A DNA stretch of 64,000 nucleotides, taken from assembly GCF_002848345.1 (NCBI RefSeq), contig NZ_CP025429.1, positions 4,340,001-4,404,000 of the forward strand. Reading direction: 5' to 3'. A model generated the notes under the pieces. It saw only the letters and a program-made list of their open reading frames with translations, made no database searches and had not been told where the DNA came from. The translations under genes were made by a program, and so were the position numbers. Source of the DNA: Chromobacterium sp. ATCC 53434. Lineage in GTDB: Bacteria > Pseudomonadota > Gammaproteobacteria > Burkholderiales > Chromobacteriaceae. This document shows positions 18,314 to 27,276 of the stretch, one piece after another; position 1 is the first letter of the stretch, and every line of letters begins with the position of its first letter.

Positions 18314-19573
18314 ATGGACATCAAACAATACATGCTGCAAGTGGGCCAGGCCGCGCGTCAGGCGTCGCGGCTGCTGGCCCGCGCCGACACCCGGCAGAAG
18401 AACGCCGCGCTTGTGGCCATCGCCGACGCCATCGTCCGCGAACAGGAGCCGTTGCTGGCCGCCAACCGCCGCGACCTGGACGCCGCGCGTCAGGCCGGCC
18501 TCGACGCCGCGATGCTGGACCGGCTGAGCTTGAGCGCGAGCAGCGTGCTGGCGATGGCCGATGGCCTGCGCCAGATCGCCGCACTGCCGGATCCGGTCGG
18601 CGAGATCGACGAGATGAGCTACCGCCCGTCCGGCATTCAGCTGGGCAAGATGCGGGTGCCGCTCGGCGTGGTCGGCATCATCTACGAGGCCCGCCCCAAC
18701 GTTACCGCCGACGCCGCCGGCCTGTGCCTGAAATCCGGCAACGCCACGATACTGCGCGGCGGCTCCGAAGCCTTCCACAGCAACCAGGCCATCGCCGCCT
18801 GCGTGCACGAGGGACTGGCGGCGGCCGGCCTGCCGCCGGAGGCGGTGCAGGTGCTGGCCACCACCGACCGCGCCGCGGTCGGCGAACTGATCTCGATGCC
18901 GGAATACGTCGACGTGATCGTGCCGCGCGGCGGCAAGGGCCTGATCGCCCGCATCAGCGCCGACGCGCGGGTGCCGGTGATCAAGCATCTGGACGGCAAC
19001 TGCCACGTCTACATCGACGACAGCGCCGACGCGGACAAGGCTTTCGACATCGCACTGAACGCCAAGACCCATCGCTATGGCACCTGCAACACAATGGAGA
19101 CGCTGCTGGTGCACGCGGCGCGCGCCGAAACGGCGCTGCCGCGGCTGGCCGCCGCCTACTGGGCGAAGGAAGTCGAGCTGCGCGGCTGCGAACGCACCCG
19201 CGCCATCCTCGGTGACCGGGTCAAGGCCGCCACCGACGACGACTGGGCCACCGAATACCTGGCGCCGGTGCTGGCGGTCAAGGTGGTGCGGGACCTCGAC
19301 GAAGCGATCGAGCACATCAACCGCTGGGGCAGCCACCACACCGACGCCATCGTCGCCGAGGACTACGGCCGCGCGCGCCGCTTCCTGCGCGAGGTCGACT
19401 CGGCCAGCGTGATGGTCAACGCCTCCACCCGCTTCGCCGACGGCTTCGAATACGGCCTGGGCGCCGAGATCGGCATCTCCACCGACAAGATCCACGCCCG
19501 CGGCCCGGTCGGCCTGATCGGCCTGACCAGCCAGAAGTGGATCGTGCTGGGGGATGGGCAGATCCGGCAGTAA
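18314..19573 (+). CDS. proA: Gamma-glutamyl phosphate reductase
   Basis: Cytoplasmic enzyme of proline synthesis that reduces gamma-glutamyl phosphate to glutamate semialdehyde with NADPH. The 419-residue length is standard. The catalytic cysteine is Cys258 in [13 protein letters not shown]; other conserved blocks are [21 protein letters not shown] and [25 protein letters not shown]. proB is not beside it. A 9-bp hairpin follows at 19593-19613. Confidence 0.97.
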   Translation: MDIKQYMLQVGQAARQASRLLARADTRQKNAALVAIADAIVREQEPLLAANRRDLDAARQAGLDAAMLDRLSLSASSVLAMADGLRQIAALPDPVGEIDEMSYRPSGIQLGKMRVPLGVVGIIYEARPNVTADAAGLCLKSGNATILRGGSEAFHSNQAIAACVHEGLAAAGLPPEAVQVLATTDRAAVGELISMPEYVDVIVPRGGKGLIARISADARVPVIKHLDGNCHVYIDDSADADKAFDIALNAKTHRYGTCNTMETLLVHAARAETALPRLAAAYWAKEVELRGCERTRAILGDRVKAATDDDWATEYLAPVLAVKVVRDLDEAIEHINRWGSHHTDAIVAEDYGRARRFLREVDSASVMVNASTRFADGFEYGLGAEIGISTDKIHARGPVGLIGLTSQKWIVLGDGQIRQ

Positions 19574-19592
19574 CGGCTCCGCCGCGCCTCTG

Positions 19593-19613
19593 CTGCCGCT
19601 CGGAGAGCGGCAG
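19593..19613 (+). terminator. Hairpin after proA
   Basis: Perfect 9-bp stem (19593-19601 with 19605-19613, loop GGA) 20 bases after the proA stop. It has no T-run, so termination is uncertain; it also lies in the 3' region of the convergent retropepsin gene. Confidence 0.45.
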
Positions 19614-19658
19614 CCGCAGCATCCGGCGGCACATGGCATCCTGTGCGCAGTCTTGCCG

Positions 19659-20597
19659 TCACAGCAATGGTTTAAGTTGCAGCGTCGATTGCCCCATGTC
19701 CAGGATGGCCGCCCCCCGGTTCAAAACATTGGCCCCGAGCAAACCATCGACCTCTTCGGCGCCCTTGGCCTTGAACACAGCGTTGATGTCGGCCAGGTTG
19801 AACGTAACCGCCTTCTCCCCTCGGAGCATGAACCGCGGCCCCAACTGCAGACTGTCCAGCAGATAGACATTGCTGTCGACACTGCCCCCGATGCCGTGCA
19901 CCTTGTCGCCGTCGGGCTGTTTGACCAGATGGAATTTGGCCGCGTGCGCATCGTCGGTGGCCAGGCCCCCCGCGGCGGCCGAATCGAGAATGAAGCGGCC
20001 GCGCACGCCGTTGATCGTCCCCTCCACCATCAATTGCGCGCCCGCCACGCTCTTCAGGGCCAAGGTGTCATACCCAGCGGCGGCTATCGGCGCTTTGCCG
20101 AATCTCAGTTGCTGCTGCGCATAATCAAGCACCGCATGCTGCGCCGAAAGAACATTGATGCCGATCACGCCATCGACAGCCGCAATCCCTTCTTCCGCCA
20201 GGCCGCCGTTGATCGCTGAAAAATCGGTTAGATATGCCTCCAGGTCTGCGGCAGTCCGCTGCCCGCCCAACTCAAGACGATTGCCGGCGACCCGTTTCAC
20301 CGCGGTTTCACCTGCCGAGCCATGGCTGGTGCTGGTCTTGCCGCCCTTGTCGAGGCCAAAGCGCGCGGCCTGCGTGCGATCGACGCATGTGATGGCGGCT
20401 CCGGTGTCGAGCAAGAAACGTCCTTCAATACCATTGAGCCGGGCTTTTACCGCAACGAAACCATTGGCCTGCAACATCACGGGCACGGTGGTTTCTATCT
20501 GCGGCTCAGCCACGGCAAGCGGCGCGGGCTGCGCCGATGCGGCGCCGCCAAGCGTGGCCAGTGCCAGCGTAACCGGCAACAATGTCTTTGCTTTCAT
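19659..20597 (-). CDS. Exported retropepsin-like aspartyl protease, duplicated fold
   Basis: Protein of 312 residues with a signal peptide (about 1-22, ending ASAQPA). The first half contains FLLDTGAAITCV (catalytic Asp64 in the DTGA motif) followed by a long beta-rich domain; the second half repeats the layout with RFILDSAAAGG near residue 207, where DTG has become DSA. Such pairs resemble the clan AA aspartyl proteases with two retropepsin-like domains. The altered second motif leaves open whether it is an active protease or a binding protein. Codon use looks slightly less GC-biased than its neighbours. It is convergent with proA. Confidence 0.75.
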   Translation of the reverse strand: MKAKTLLPVTLALATLGGAASAQPAPLAVAEPQIETTVPVMLQANGFVAVKARLNGIEGRFLLDTGAAITCVDRTQAARFGLDKGGKTSTSHGSAGETAVKRVAGNRLELGGQRTAADLEAYLTDFSAINGGLAEEGIAAVDGVIGINVLSAQHAVLDYAQQQLRFGKAPIAAAGYDTLALKSVAGAQLMVEGTINGVRGRFILDSAAAGGLATDDAHAAKFHLVKQPDGDKVHGIGGSVDSNVYLLDSLQLGPRFMLRGEKAVTFNLADINAVFKAKGAEEVDGLLGANVLNRGAAILDMGQSTLQLKPLL

Positions 20598-20800
20598 GTA
20601 TGTCCTCTTCCGTCAAAATGGGTCTGATGGTTTCCCCAGCGGCCGCGATTGCCGGTCGCCGTCAAACGCGACCCTATAGTCCAGCTACAGATGATCTGAA
20701 GCAAACATTGATGCCAAGGTCATCATTTTCAAGTGACTCGAAAACAAGACGTTCAAAGCGTTTCGCGCCATAATCGCGCTTTGCCTGACACGCTTGCCCG

Positions 20801-21277
20801 ATGAAAACCATAAACAATCAAGACCTGGCCGCGCTGTCGGCCAAGGCCTCCTGTGCGCCGCGCCTGCGCGCCCACCACAATATCCATGCCGAACTGGGCG
20901 ATTCCATTCAGCGCCTGGCCATCGCGATGGAGCCGGACACCTATGTCCGCCCGCACCGCCACCCGGGCAGCCCGGAGCTGCTGATCGTGCTGTCCGGCGC
21001 GCTGGACTGGATAGCATTCGACGCCGACGGCGAGACCGTCGTCGGCCGCCACCGGCTCGGCGACGGCGGCGCCCGCGTGTTCGAGATGCCGGAGAACACC
21101 TGGCACTCGGTGGTGTCGCTGGAGCCGGGCACGGTGGTGTTCGAGGTCAAGCGCGGCCCCTACCTGCCGCTGCCCGAGGCCGATGTGGCCGCCTGGGCGC
21201 CGGCCGAGGGCGAAGCCGGCGTCGCCGACATGCTGGCCTGGCTGCGCCGCTGCCAACCCGGCGACCGCCGCGCGTAA
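20801..21277 (+). CDS. WbuC-family cupin metalloprotein
   Basis: Small cytoplasmic cupin of 158 residues. The metal-binding cupin motif is RPHRHPGSPELLIVLSGALDW, with a second motif near MPENTWHSVVSLEPGTVVFEV. The N-terminal arm (NNQDLAALSAKASCAPRLRAHHNIH) and the C-terminal LPLPEADVAAWAP segment match the WbuC family. In other genomes wbuC sits in O-antigen or glycan clusters, but none is visible here. Substrate unknown. Confidence 0.85.
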   Translation: MKTINNQDLAALSAKASCAPRLRAHHNIHAELGDSIQRLAIAMEPDTYVRPHRHPGSPELLIVLSGALDWIAFDADGETVVGRHRLGDGGARVFEMPENTWHSVVSLEPGTVVFEVKRGPYLPLPEADVAAWAPAEGEAGVADMLAWLRRCQPGDRRA

Positions 21278-21368
21278 CATCGCTTAACATCTTGCCGCCG
21301 CCGGAGCCGGAACCGCCGGCGGCGGTCCGCGCACCAACAGGGCATTGTGTTACGAAGCGATGCCCCCG

Positions 21369-21725
21369 ATGTCCGCACTCCGTCCCCTGCTGTCCCTCTT
21401 CCTCTTCCTGCCGCTGCTGGCCTGCACCACGCCGCTGCGCGCCGCCCCGTCCGTCAGCCTGAGCAGCCCGCGCCCGCCCCAGCAGGTGGCCGACTGCCTG
21501 CAACAGGGCCTGCAGAAAATGCACATCCCCGACGACTTCGTCGACCGCCACGACGAAAGCGACGGCAGCCGCAGCCTGACGCTGCGCAATCCGGTCAGCG
21601 ACGTCTCCGGCACCCGGGTCGACATCCAGCCGCAGGGAGAAGGCAGCCGCGTCGAAATCCGGCCGAACGGCATGCCCTTGAGTCCGGCCTGGAACAAGCA
21701 GATTCGGCTATGCCTGCGCCGATGA
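21369..21725 (+). CDS. Small hypothetical lipoprotein
   Basis: Predicted 118-residue lipoprotein: a hydrophobic leader (MSALRPLLSLFLFLPLLAC) ends in the lipobox LLAC, followed by a Pro/Ser-rich linker. The mature domain has two cysteines (ADCLQQGLQKM and LCLRR at the C-terminus). I do not recognise the family. An in-frame ATG 24 bases upstream is possible, but starting at 21369 gives a normal signal peptide. The DnaA-box cluster begins 2 bases after its stop codon. Confidence 0.6.
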   Translation: MSALRPLLSLFLFLPLLACTTPLRAAPSVSLSSPRPPQQVADCLQQGLQKMHIPDDFVDRHDESDGSRSLTLRNPVSDVSGTRVDIQPQGEGSRVEIRPNGMPLSPAWNKQIRLCLRR

Positions 21726-21726
21726 C

Positions 21727-21898
21727 TGTGGATAACTTTGCAAATCGGCCACAAACTGTGGATGATTGGGATAGTTCGGGATAACCCTGTACATAAGTTG
21801 CGCCGAAACGCCTTTCCCGCTTCACGATTGTGGATAATGGAATTCATCCACAGCCGCCTGTGCATAATGTGGACAATTTCTGAACAAGCTGTGAATAA
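21727..21898. promoter_or_regulatory. Cluster of DnaA boxes, helically phased
   Basis: Four exact matches to the DnaA box TGTGNATAA lie on the plus strand at 21727-21735, 21829-21837, 21859-21867 and 21890-21898. Four one-mismatch sites are at 21757-21765, 21788-21796, 21868-21876 (plus) and 21844-21852 (minus). Six plus-strand boxes fall in two triplets with the same start spacing: 21727/21757/21788 and 21829/21859/21890 (30 and 31 bases each, that is three helical turns), 41 bases apart. The stretch is non-coding and clearly AT-richer than its surroundings. It may be a DnaA-titrating or reactivating site (datA- or DARS-like), or part of a replication origin; dnaA itself is not in this window. 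Confidence 0.8.
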
Positions 21899-21990
21899 GC
21901 TCGCTGTCGGCGCCCGCTGACAGCCGTCGTCCCCCCGCCGCGCGCCGTCAGCGGTTACACTGATGGCATACGCCCGAAACGGACCCGCCG

Positions 21991-23391
21991 ATGAGCACCG
22001 CCTCCCATCCCAAGTACGATCAGCACTACGACAACGGCAAGGCCCGCCGCCGCGACTGTCCCCGCACCAGCCAGGCCGAGGTCCACCTGGCGGCGGAGCG
22101 CGACGTCGTGGCGCTGGTGGAATCGTCGTCCCAGGGCCGGGTGCCGGCCCTGACGCCGCTGCGCTACGCGCGCATGCACGCATCGCCGTTCGCCTTTTTC
22201 CGCGGCATGGCGATGCTACAGGCCGCCGACCTCGCCGCCGGGCCGGACAGCGGCCTGCGCCTGCAGATCTGCGGCGACGCCCATCTGATGAACTTCGGCT
22301 TCTTCGCGTCGCCGGAACGGCAGCTGGTATTCGACATCAACGATTTCGACGAAACCCATCCCGGCCCGTGGGAATGGGACCTGAAGCGGCTGGCGGTCAG
22401 CCTGGTGCTGGCCTCGCGCAGTCGCGGCTTTCGCGCCGACGAGGCGCGCGACACCGTGCTGCGCCTGTCGGAAACCTACCGCCGCCGCCTGCTCGGCTTC
22501 TCGCAGATGAGCCAGCTGGAACTGTGGTACTACCGCGTCGACTTCGAACAGCTGCTGTCGCAGGCGACCGACGAAGGCATGCGCCAGCAGTTGCAGAAAG
22601 TGGCCGACAAGGCGCGCAACCAGACCCAGGAGCGCTTGCTGCCCAAGATGGCGGAGCTGGACGACGGCGGCCTCAGGCTGCGCGACAATCCGCCGGTGAT
22701 CTTCCACCTCGACGACCAGAACAGCCCGCTGGCCGCCTGCGACGACTGGCTGGGCGACGACGGCCTGGCGAAGACCCAGGCGATGCTGACCCGCTATATC
22801 GACACGCTGAAGGAAGACCGCCGCGAGTTGCTGCAACGCTTCCGGCTGGTGGACGCCGCGTTCAAGGTGGTCGGCGTCGGCAGCGTCGGCACCCGCTGCC
22901 TGGCGCTGCTGCTGCAGGACGACTACGATCAGCCGCTGTTCCTGCAGCTGAAGGAGGCGAGGCCGTCGGTGCTGGAGCCGTTCACCGGGCGGTGCGTGCA
23001 CGGCAACCAGGGCAAGCGGGTGGTATTCGGCCAGCGGCTGATGCAGGCCACCAGCGACCTGTTCCTCGGCTGGACCGACAGCGAGGACGGCCGCCACTTC
23101 TACATGCGCCAGCTGCGCGACATGAAGGCGGCGCCGGCGCTGGAAACCTTCGCCACCGCCGAGGAGCTCGCCAGCTACGGCCAGGCCTGCGCGTGGACGC
23201 TGGCGCGCGCCCACGCCAAATCGGGCGGCTGCGCCGCCGAGATCGCCGGTTATCTGGGCGACTCGGACAAATTCGACCAGGTGCTGGCCGACTACGCCCA
23301 GGCCTACGCCGATCAGGTCGAGGCCGACTACCGGCTGTTCGACGCCGCCGTCCGCGGCGGTCGTCTGCCCTGCGTGCCGACGCCGCGCTAG
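21991..23391 (+). CDS. DUF2252 family protein
   Basis: Cytoplasmic protein of 466 residues with the DUF2252 blocks: SPFAFFRGMA, ICGDAHLMNFGFFASPERQLVF, DINDFDET and WEWDLKRLAVSL, then VGSVGTRCLALLL and a C-terminal AWTLARAHAKSGG. The arrangement of HGD-like CGDAH and DFDE motifs resembles the aminoglycoside-phosphotransferase/protein-kinase-like fold, so an ATP-dependent kinase is suspected for the family; no activity is known to me. The DnaA-box cluster lies directly upstream and may overlap its promoter. Confidence 0.85.
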   Translation: MSTASHPKYDQHYDNGKARRRDCPRTSQAEVHLAAERDVVALVESSSQGRVPALTPLRYARMHASPFAFFRGMAMLQAADLAAGPDSGLRLQICGDAHLMNFGFFASPERQLVFDINDFDETHPGPWEWDLKRLAVSLVLASRSRGFRADEARDTVLRLSETYRRRLLGFSQMSQLELWYYRVDFEQLLSQATDEGMRQQLQKVADKARNQTQERLLPKMAELDDGGLRLRDNPPVIFHLDDQNSPLAACDDWLGDDGLAKTQAMLTRYIDTLKEDRRELLQRFRLVDAAFKVVGVGSVGTRCLALLLQDDYDQPLFLQLKEARPSVLEPFTGRCVHGNQGKRVVFGQRLMQATSDLFLGWTDSEDGRHFYMRQLRDMKAAPALETFATAEELASYGQACAWTLARAHAKSGGCAAEIAGYLGDSDKFDQVLADYAQAYADQVEADYRLFDAAVRGGRLPCVPTPR

Positions 23392-23540
23392 CGGATGCGG
23401 GAAAGTTCCAATATCGGTATTGCCGTGCTGAACTAGACTGTAACAACAGAAACGCATAATCAGTCGGCGCCCGCGGCCTCACCGCGTCCACGGGCGCCTC
23501 CGCCTTCCGGCGGCTTGTTCCCACGCACAGAGTGTCGAAA

Positions 23541-25151
23541 ATGCAGCTGAATACCCGCCTGATCATCATCATCGCCGCCAGCCTGCTGGCTCTGTTAAGT
23601 CTCTCCGCCGTCGCGCTGTTCTCCACCCGCGCCACCCTGCACCAGGAAAAGCGCGAACAAATCGTCCACCTGCTGAAAATGGCCGAGAACAGCCTCACCC
23701 ACTTCCAGCAACTGGAGGCCAAGGGCATGCCGCGCGCCGAGGCCCAGAAACAGGCCATCGCCGCGCTGTCGGCGCTGAAGGTCGACGACATCTACTTCTT
23801 CGGCCGCAACCGCGACAATCTGGTGCTGTTCCACCCGAGCAAGGACCGGGTCGGCAAGGTCGATCTGGGCAGCAAGCTGCCGGACGGCCGCACCACGGTG
23901 CAGGCCTACGAGGAGGCGATGCAGCGGGACCACTACGGCGTGCTGGTGATCCAGACCAAGCGCAAGGGCGGCGGCGACGAGGAGTTTCCGAAGCTGAACG
24001 GCGTGTTCCGCTTCGGCCCGTGGGACTGGAGCATAGGCACCGGCATCTTCATCGACGACATCGACCAATTGTTCTGGAGCGAGGCCCGCACGCTGATGCT
24101 GATGGCCGTGGCCTGCGTCGTCGTGCTGGGCGCGCTGGTCGGCTGGATGTCGCGCTCGATACTGCAGTCGCTGGGCGGCGAGCCGCGCTATGCCGCCGAC
24201 GTGGTCAAGGCGATCGCCGACGGCGACCTCAGCGTCGAGATCGCCGTCAAGGGCGGACCGGACAGCCTGCTCGGCGCGATGCGCGACATGCAGGGCCGGC
24301 TGCGCCAGATGATAGACGAGATCGGCCGCGCCACCTCCAGCATCAACCATTCCTGCCACCAGCTGTCCAGCGACATGGACAAGGTGCACGAGGTGTCCGG
24401 CGTCGCCAGCTCGTCGACGACCTCGGCGGCCGCCGCCATCGAGCAGCTGTCGGTCAGCATAGATCACGTCAGCGCCAGCACCCGCGACACCGAGGCCGGC
24501 GCGCGCGACACCGCCGAGCTGGCGCGCCACGGCCAGACGCTGGCCGGCGACGCCGCCGACGGCATACGCCAGATCGCCGACCAGATCCACGGCGCCAGCG
24601 ACATGGTCGGCCAGCTGGCCGAGCGCAGCCGCAGCATCAGCAGCATCGCCGAAACGATACGCGACATCGCCAACCAGACCAATCTCTTGGCGCTGAACGC
24701 GGCGATCGAGGCCGCGCGCGCCGGCGAGATGGGCCGCGGCTTCGCCGTCGTCGCCGACGAGGTGCGCAAGCTGGCCGAACGCACCGCCAGCGCCACCGAC
24801 GAGATCAGCAGCATCGTGCAGGCGGTGATCAGCGAAACCGGCAACGTCTCCGGCCGCATGGACGAGATCCGCCCGGCGGTGCAGGCCGGCGTCGAGCAGG
24901 TGAAGCAGGCCGCCGACACGCTGGAATCGATCAGCCGCCAGGCCAGCACCGCCCTCGAACACGTGCACAATGTGGTGGTGGCGATGGGCGAGCAGAGCCA
25001 GGCCGGCACCAATATCGCCGGCAATGTCGAGCAGGTGGCCGGCGTCGTCGAGGAAACCCAGAACTCGGTCAGCCACGCGGTAGAGGCGGTGCGCGCCATC
25101 GATCAGCAGGCCACCAATCTGCACCAGACGGTCAGCCGATTCAGGCTGTAG
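23541..25151 (+). CDS. Methyl-accepting chemotaxis protein with periplasmic Cache domain
   Basis: Transmembrane chemoreceptor of 536 residues. TM1 spans about residues 5-27, a single-Cache-type ligand domain follows (DDIYFFGRNRDNLVLFHPS, GPWDWSIGTGIFIDDI), TM2 lies near 180-205, then HAMP and the signalling domain with the highly conserved hairpin tip (IANQTNLLALNAAIEAARAG) near residue 380. The Cache sequence resembles receptors for small organic acids, but the ligand is not known. The C-terminus (TVSRFRL) lacks a CheR-docking pentapeptide. A GTG at 23532 is an alternative start. No other chemotaxis gene is near. Confidence 0.9.
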   Translation: MQLNTRLIIIIAASLLALLSLSAVALFSTRATLHQEKREQIVHLLKMAENSLTHFQQLEAKGMPRAEAQKQAIAALSALKVDDIYFFGRNRDNLVLFHPSKDRVGKVDLGSKLPDGRTTVQAYEEAMQRDHYGVLVIQTKRKGGGDEEFPKLNGVFRFGPWDWSIGTGIFIDDIDQLFWSEARTLMLMAVACVVVLGALVGWMSRSILQSLGGEPRYAADVVKAIADGDLSVEIAVKGGPDSLLGAMRDMQGRLRQMIDEIGRATSSINHSCHQLSSDMDKVHEVSGVASSSTTSAAAAIEQLSVSIDHVSASTRDTEAGARDTAELARHGQTLAGDAADGIRQIADQIHGASDMVGQLAERSRSISSIAETIRDIANQTNLLALNAAIEAARAGEMGRGFAVVADEVRKLAERTASATDEISSIVQAVISETGNVSGRMDEIRPAVQAGVEQVKQAADTLESISRQASTALEHVHNVVVAMGEQSQAGTNIAGNVEQVAGVVEETQNSVSHAVEAVRAIDQQATNLHQTVSRFRL

Positions 25152-25273
25152 ACACCGCCGCACTTGCCGCCGCCGTTGCGGCTGGCATAATGGCTGTGAG
25201 CGCACGCTCCATGACAGCAAGAAAAAAAACTGAGGACAGACAGGAACCCCAGCACGCTTCAGTGGAGAATCGT

Positions 25274-26620
25274 ATGTCTGATGCCCGCATGCCGGCAGGC
25301 CTCATCGAATGGCTGCAACACAGCAAGGCGCGGGACGTCGAGCTCGCCTTTGCCGACGTCCATGGTTTTCCCCGCGGCAAGACCCTGCCCGCGCAAGCTT
25401 TTATCGACGGCCAGCAGCTGCGCATCGCGCGCGCGGTGCCGTTGCAGAGCTGTATCGGCGAATTCCCCGATTACAGCTTCTACGGCGAACATGATCCGGA
25501 CGTCGCGCTGGCGCCCGATTACGACACCTTGCGGCTGCTGCCGTGGGCGCGGACCCCGCGCGCGCTGGCGATCTGCGACTGCGTCGACCACGACGGCGGC
25601 CTGTCGCCGCTGGCGCCGCGCTCGGTGCTGAAGCAGGTGTTGTCGCGCTACGCCGCCCGCGGCTGGGCGCCCGTCGTCGCGCCGGAACTGGAGTTCTACC
25701 TGTTCGCCGCCCACGGCGACCCGGCGCTGCCGTTCCAGCCGCCGTCGCTGCCGTCCGGCCGCCGCGAGACCGGCTTCGACGCCTTCGGCTTCGCCGCGCT
25801 CGGCGAGCTGGAAGCCTTCTTCGACGAGCTGTACCAGGCTTGCGAGACGCTGGCCATCTCCACCGACACCTGCGTGCACGAGATGGGCCCGAGCCAGTTC
25901 GAGATCAATCTGAAGCACGGCGACGCGCTGAAGCTGGCCGACGACACCTTTTTGTTCAAGACCGCGCTGAAGGAAATCGCCCATCGCCACGGCCTCAGCG
26001 CCGTGTGCATGGCCAAGCCGCTGTCGGGCCAGCCCGGCAGCTCGATGCACATCCACCAGAGCGTCGTCGACCGCGACGGCCGCAATGTGTTCAGCGGCGA
26101 CGACGGCGAGGCCAGTCCGGCGTTCTTCGGCTTCATCGCCGGCCTGCAGCGTTTCCTGCCCGAACTGATGCCGATGTTCTGCCCGAACCCCAATTCCTAC
26201 CGCCGCTTCGTCAAGGGCATGGCGGCGCCGGTCAACCTCAGCTGGGGCCTGGACAATCGTTCGGTCGGCCTCAGGGTGCCGGTGTCCGGTCCGGAGGCGC
26301 GACGGGTCGAGAACCGCCTGCCCGGCTGCGACGCCAACCCCTATCTGGCCCTGGCCGCCAGTCTCGGCGCCGGCCTCGCCGGCATCGAGCAGAACCTGGC
26401 TCCGGACGAGGCGGTGCACGGCAATGTGTTCAAGCAGCAGGCCGCCAGCCTGCCGTCCACGCTGGATGCCGCCTGCGCGGCGATGGCCGCCGGCTGCGCC
26501 GAATCGCTATTCGGCGCCGACTTCAGCCGCGCCTATCTGGCGGTGAAGGAAGTGGAGTTGAACGACTACCACCGCCAGGTCACCGCCTGGGAACGGCAGT
26601 ACCTCGGCTTCCTGGTCTGA
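25274..26620 (+). CDS. Glutamine synthetase-family ligase, possibly gamma-glutamylpolyamine synthetase
   Basis: Type I glutamine-synthetase-fold enzyme of 448 residues. The N-terminal beta-grasp domain starts at LIEWLQHSKARDVELAFADVHG; the catalytic domain shows APELEFYLF, EMGPSQFEINLKH, KPLSGQPGSSMHIHQS, NPNSYRRFVKG and the arginine-rich GLDNRSVGLRVP. The short loops and ELEFYLF context are those of the PuuA-like/GlnA3-4 group, which ligate glutamate to amines such as putrescine, rather than of the housekeeping GlnA; no adenylylation-site sequence is evident. GGAG is 6 bases before the ATG at 25274. No other puu genes are adjacent. Confidence 0.8.
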   Translation: MSDARMPAGLIEWLQHSKARDVELAFADVHGFPRGKTLPAQAFIDGQQLRIARAVPLQSCIGEFPDYSFYGEHDPDVALAPDYDTLRLLPWARTPRALAICDCVDHDGGLSPLAPRSVLKQVLSRYAARGWAPVVAPELEFYLFAAHGDPALPFQPPSLPSGRRETGFDAFGFAALGELEAFFDELYQACETLAISTDTCVHEMGPSQFEINLKHGDALKLADDTFLFKTALKEIAHRHGLSAVCMAKPLSGQPGSSMHIHQSVVDRDGRNVFSGDDGEASPAFFGFIAGLQRFLPELMPMFCPNPNSYRRFVKGMAAPVNLSWGLDNRSVGLRVPVSGPEARRVENRLPGCDANPYLALAASLGAGLAGIEQNLAPDEAVHGNVFKQQAASLPSTLDAACAAMAAGCAESLFGADFSRAYLAVKEVELNDYHRQVTAWERQYLGFLV

Positions 26621-26778
26621 TCGAACGACCGACGCCGGTCCGGCCTCCCGCCGGGCCGGCGCGCGGCGCCCGCCTCATTGTCCTGGATCAATACCCGCGC
26701 AGACCGGCGAGACGGCGCGGCCGCCGCCGGGTTATGCTGCAAGCATCCCACCGAGCAATGTTTCGCGAAGGAGCAGCC

Positions 26779-27255
26779 ATGTATCGTCACATCATCGCAG
26801 CGGTAGACGGCGGCAACAATTCCGACAAGGCCCTGCACGAGGCCATCCGCCTGGCCAAGCACAGCGGCGCGCGGCTGACGCTGGCGCATGTCGCCGGCCT
26901 GCGCGACCTGGTCGTCGACAGCCTCGGCGTCTATTCCGGCGACCCCGGCTACGATCTGGCGCTGCAACAAGGCCAGGAGGCGCTGGAACGGGCGCAGAAC
27001 ATCGCGCATGTCGCCGGCCTGACCGATGTCGCCAGCCATATGGAGAAAAGCTGGGAAGGCGGCCACGATCTGGCCGACCTGCTGCTGGGCTACGCCCGCG
27101 AACAGCAGGCCGATCTGATGGTGGTCGGCACCCATGGCCGCAGCGGCCTCGCCCACCTGTTCCTAGGCAGCTTCGCCGAGGACATCCTGCGCCGCAGCCA
27201 CTGCCCGGTGCTGGTGGTACGCAGCCTGGACGACGACGACATCAGCGTCGGCTAG
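26779..27255 (+). CDS. Universal stress protein (UspA family)
   Basis: Single-domain Usp of 158 residues. It begins with IIAAVDGGNNSDKAL and ends with the ATP-binding pattern GTHGRSGLAHLFLGSFAEDILRRSHCPVLVV (G-x2-G-x9-G-S), so it probably binds ATP. AAGGAG lies 6 bases before the ATG at 26779. It is monocistronic and convergent with tlyA; only 21 bases separate the two stop codons. The role is general stress survival, by family only. Confidence 0.9.
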   Translation: MYRHIIAAVDGGNNSDKALHEAIRLAKHSGARLTLAHVAGLRDLVVDSLGVYSGDPGYDLALQQGQEALERAQNIAHVAGLTDVASHMEKSWEGGHDLADLLLGYAREQQADLMVVGTHGRSGLAHLFLGSFAEDILRRSHCPVLVVRSLDDDDISVG

Positions 27256-27276
27256 TCTTTTCCGCCGCGGCGGCGC

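Noticed and set aside
23392..23540. Sigma-28 (FliA) promoter for the chemoreceptor gene
   Set aside because: GAAAGTTC and GCCG are present, but the spacing and the rest of the -10 do not fit the consensus.
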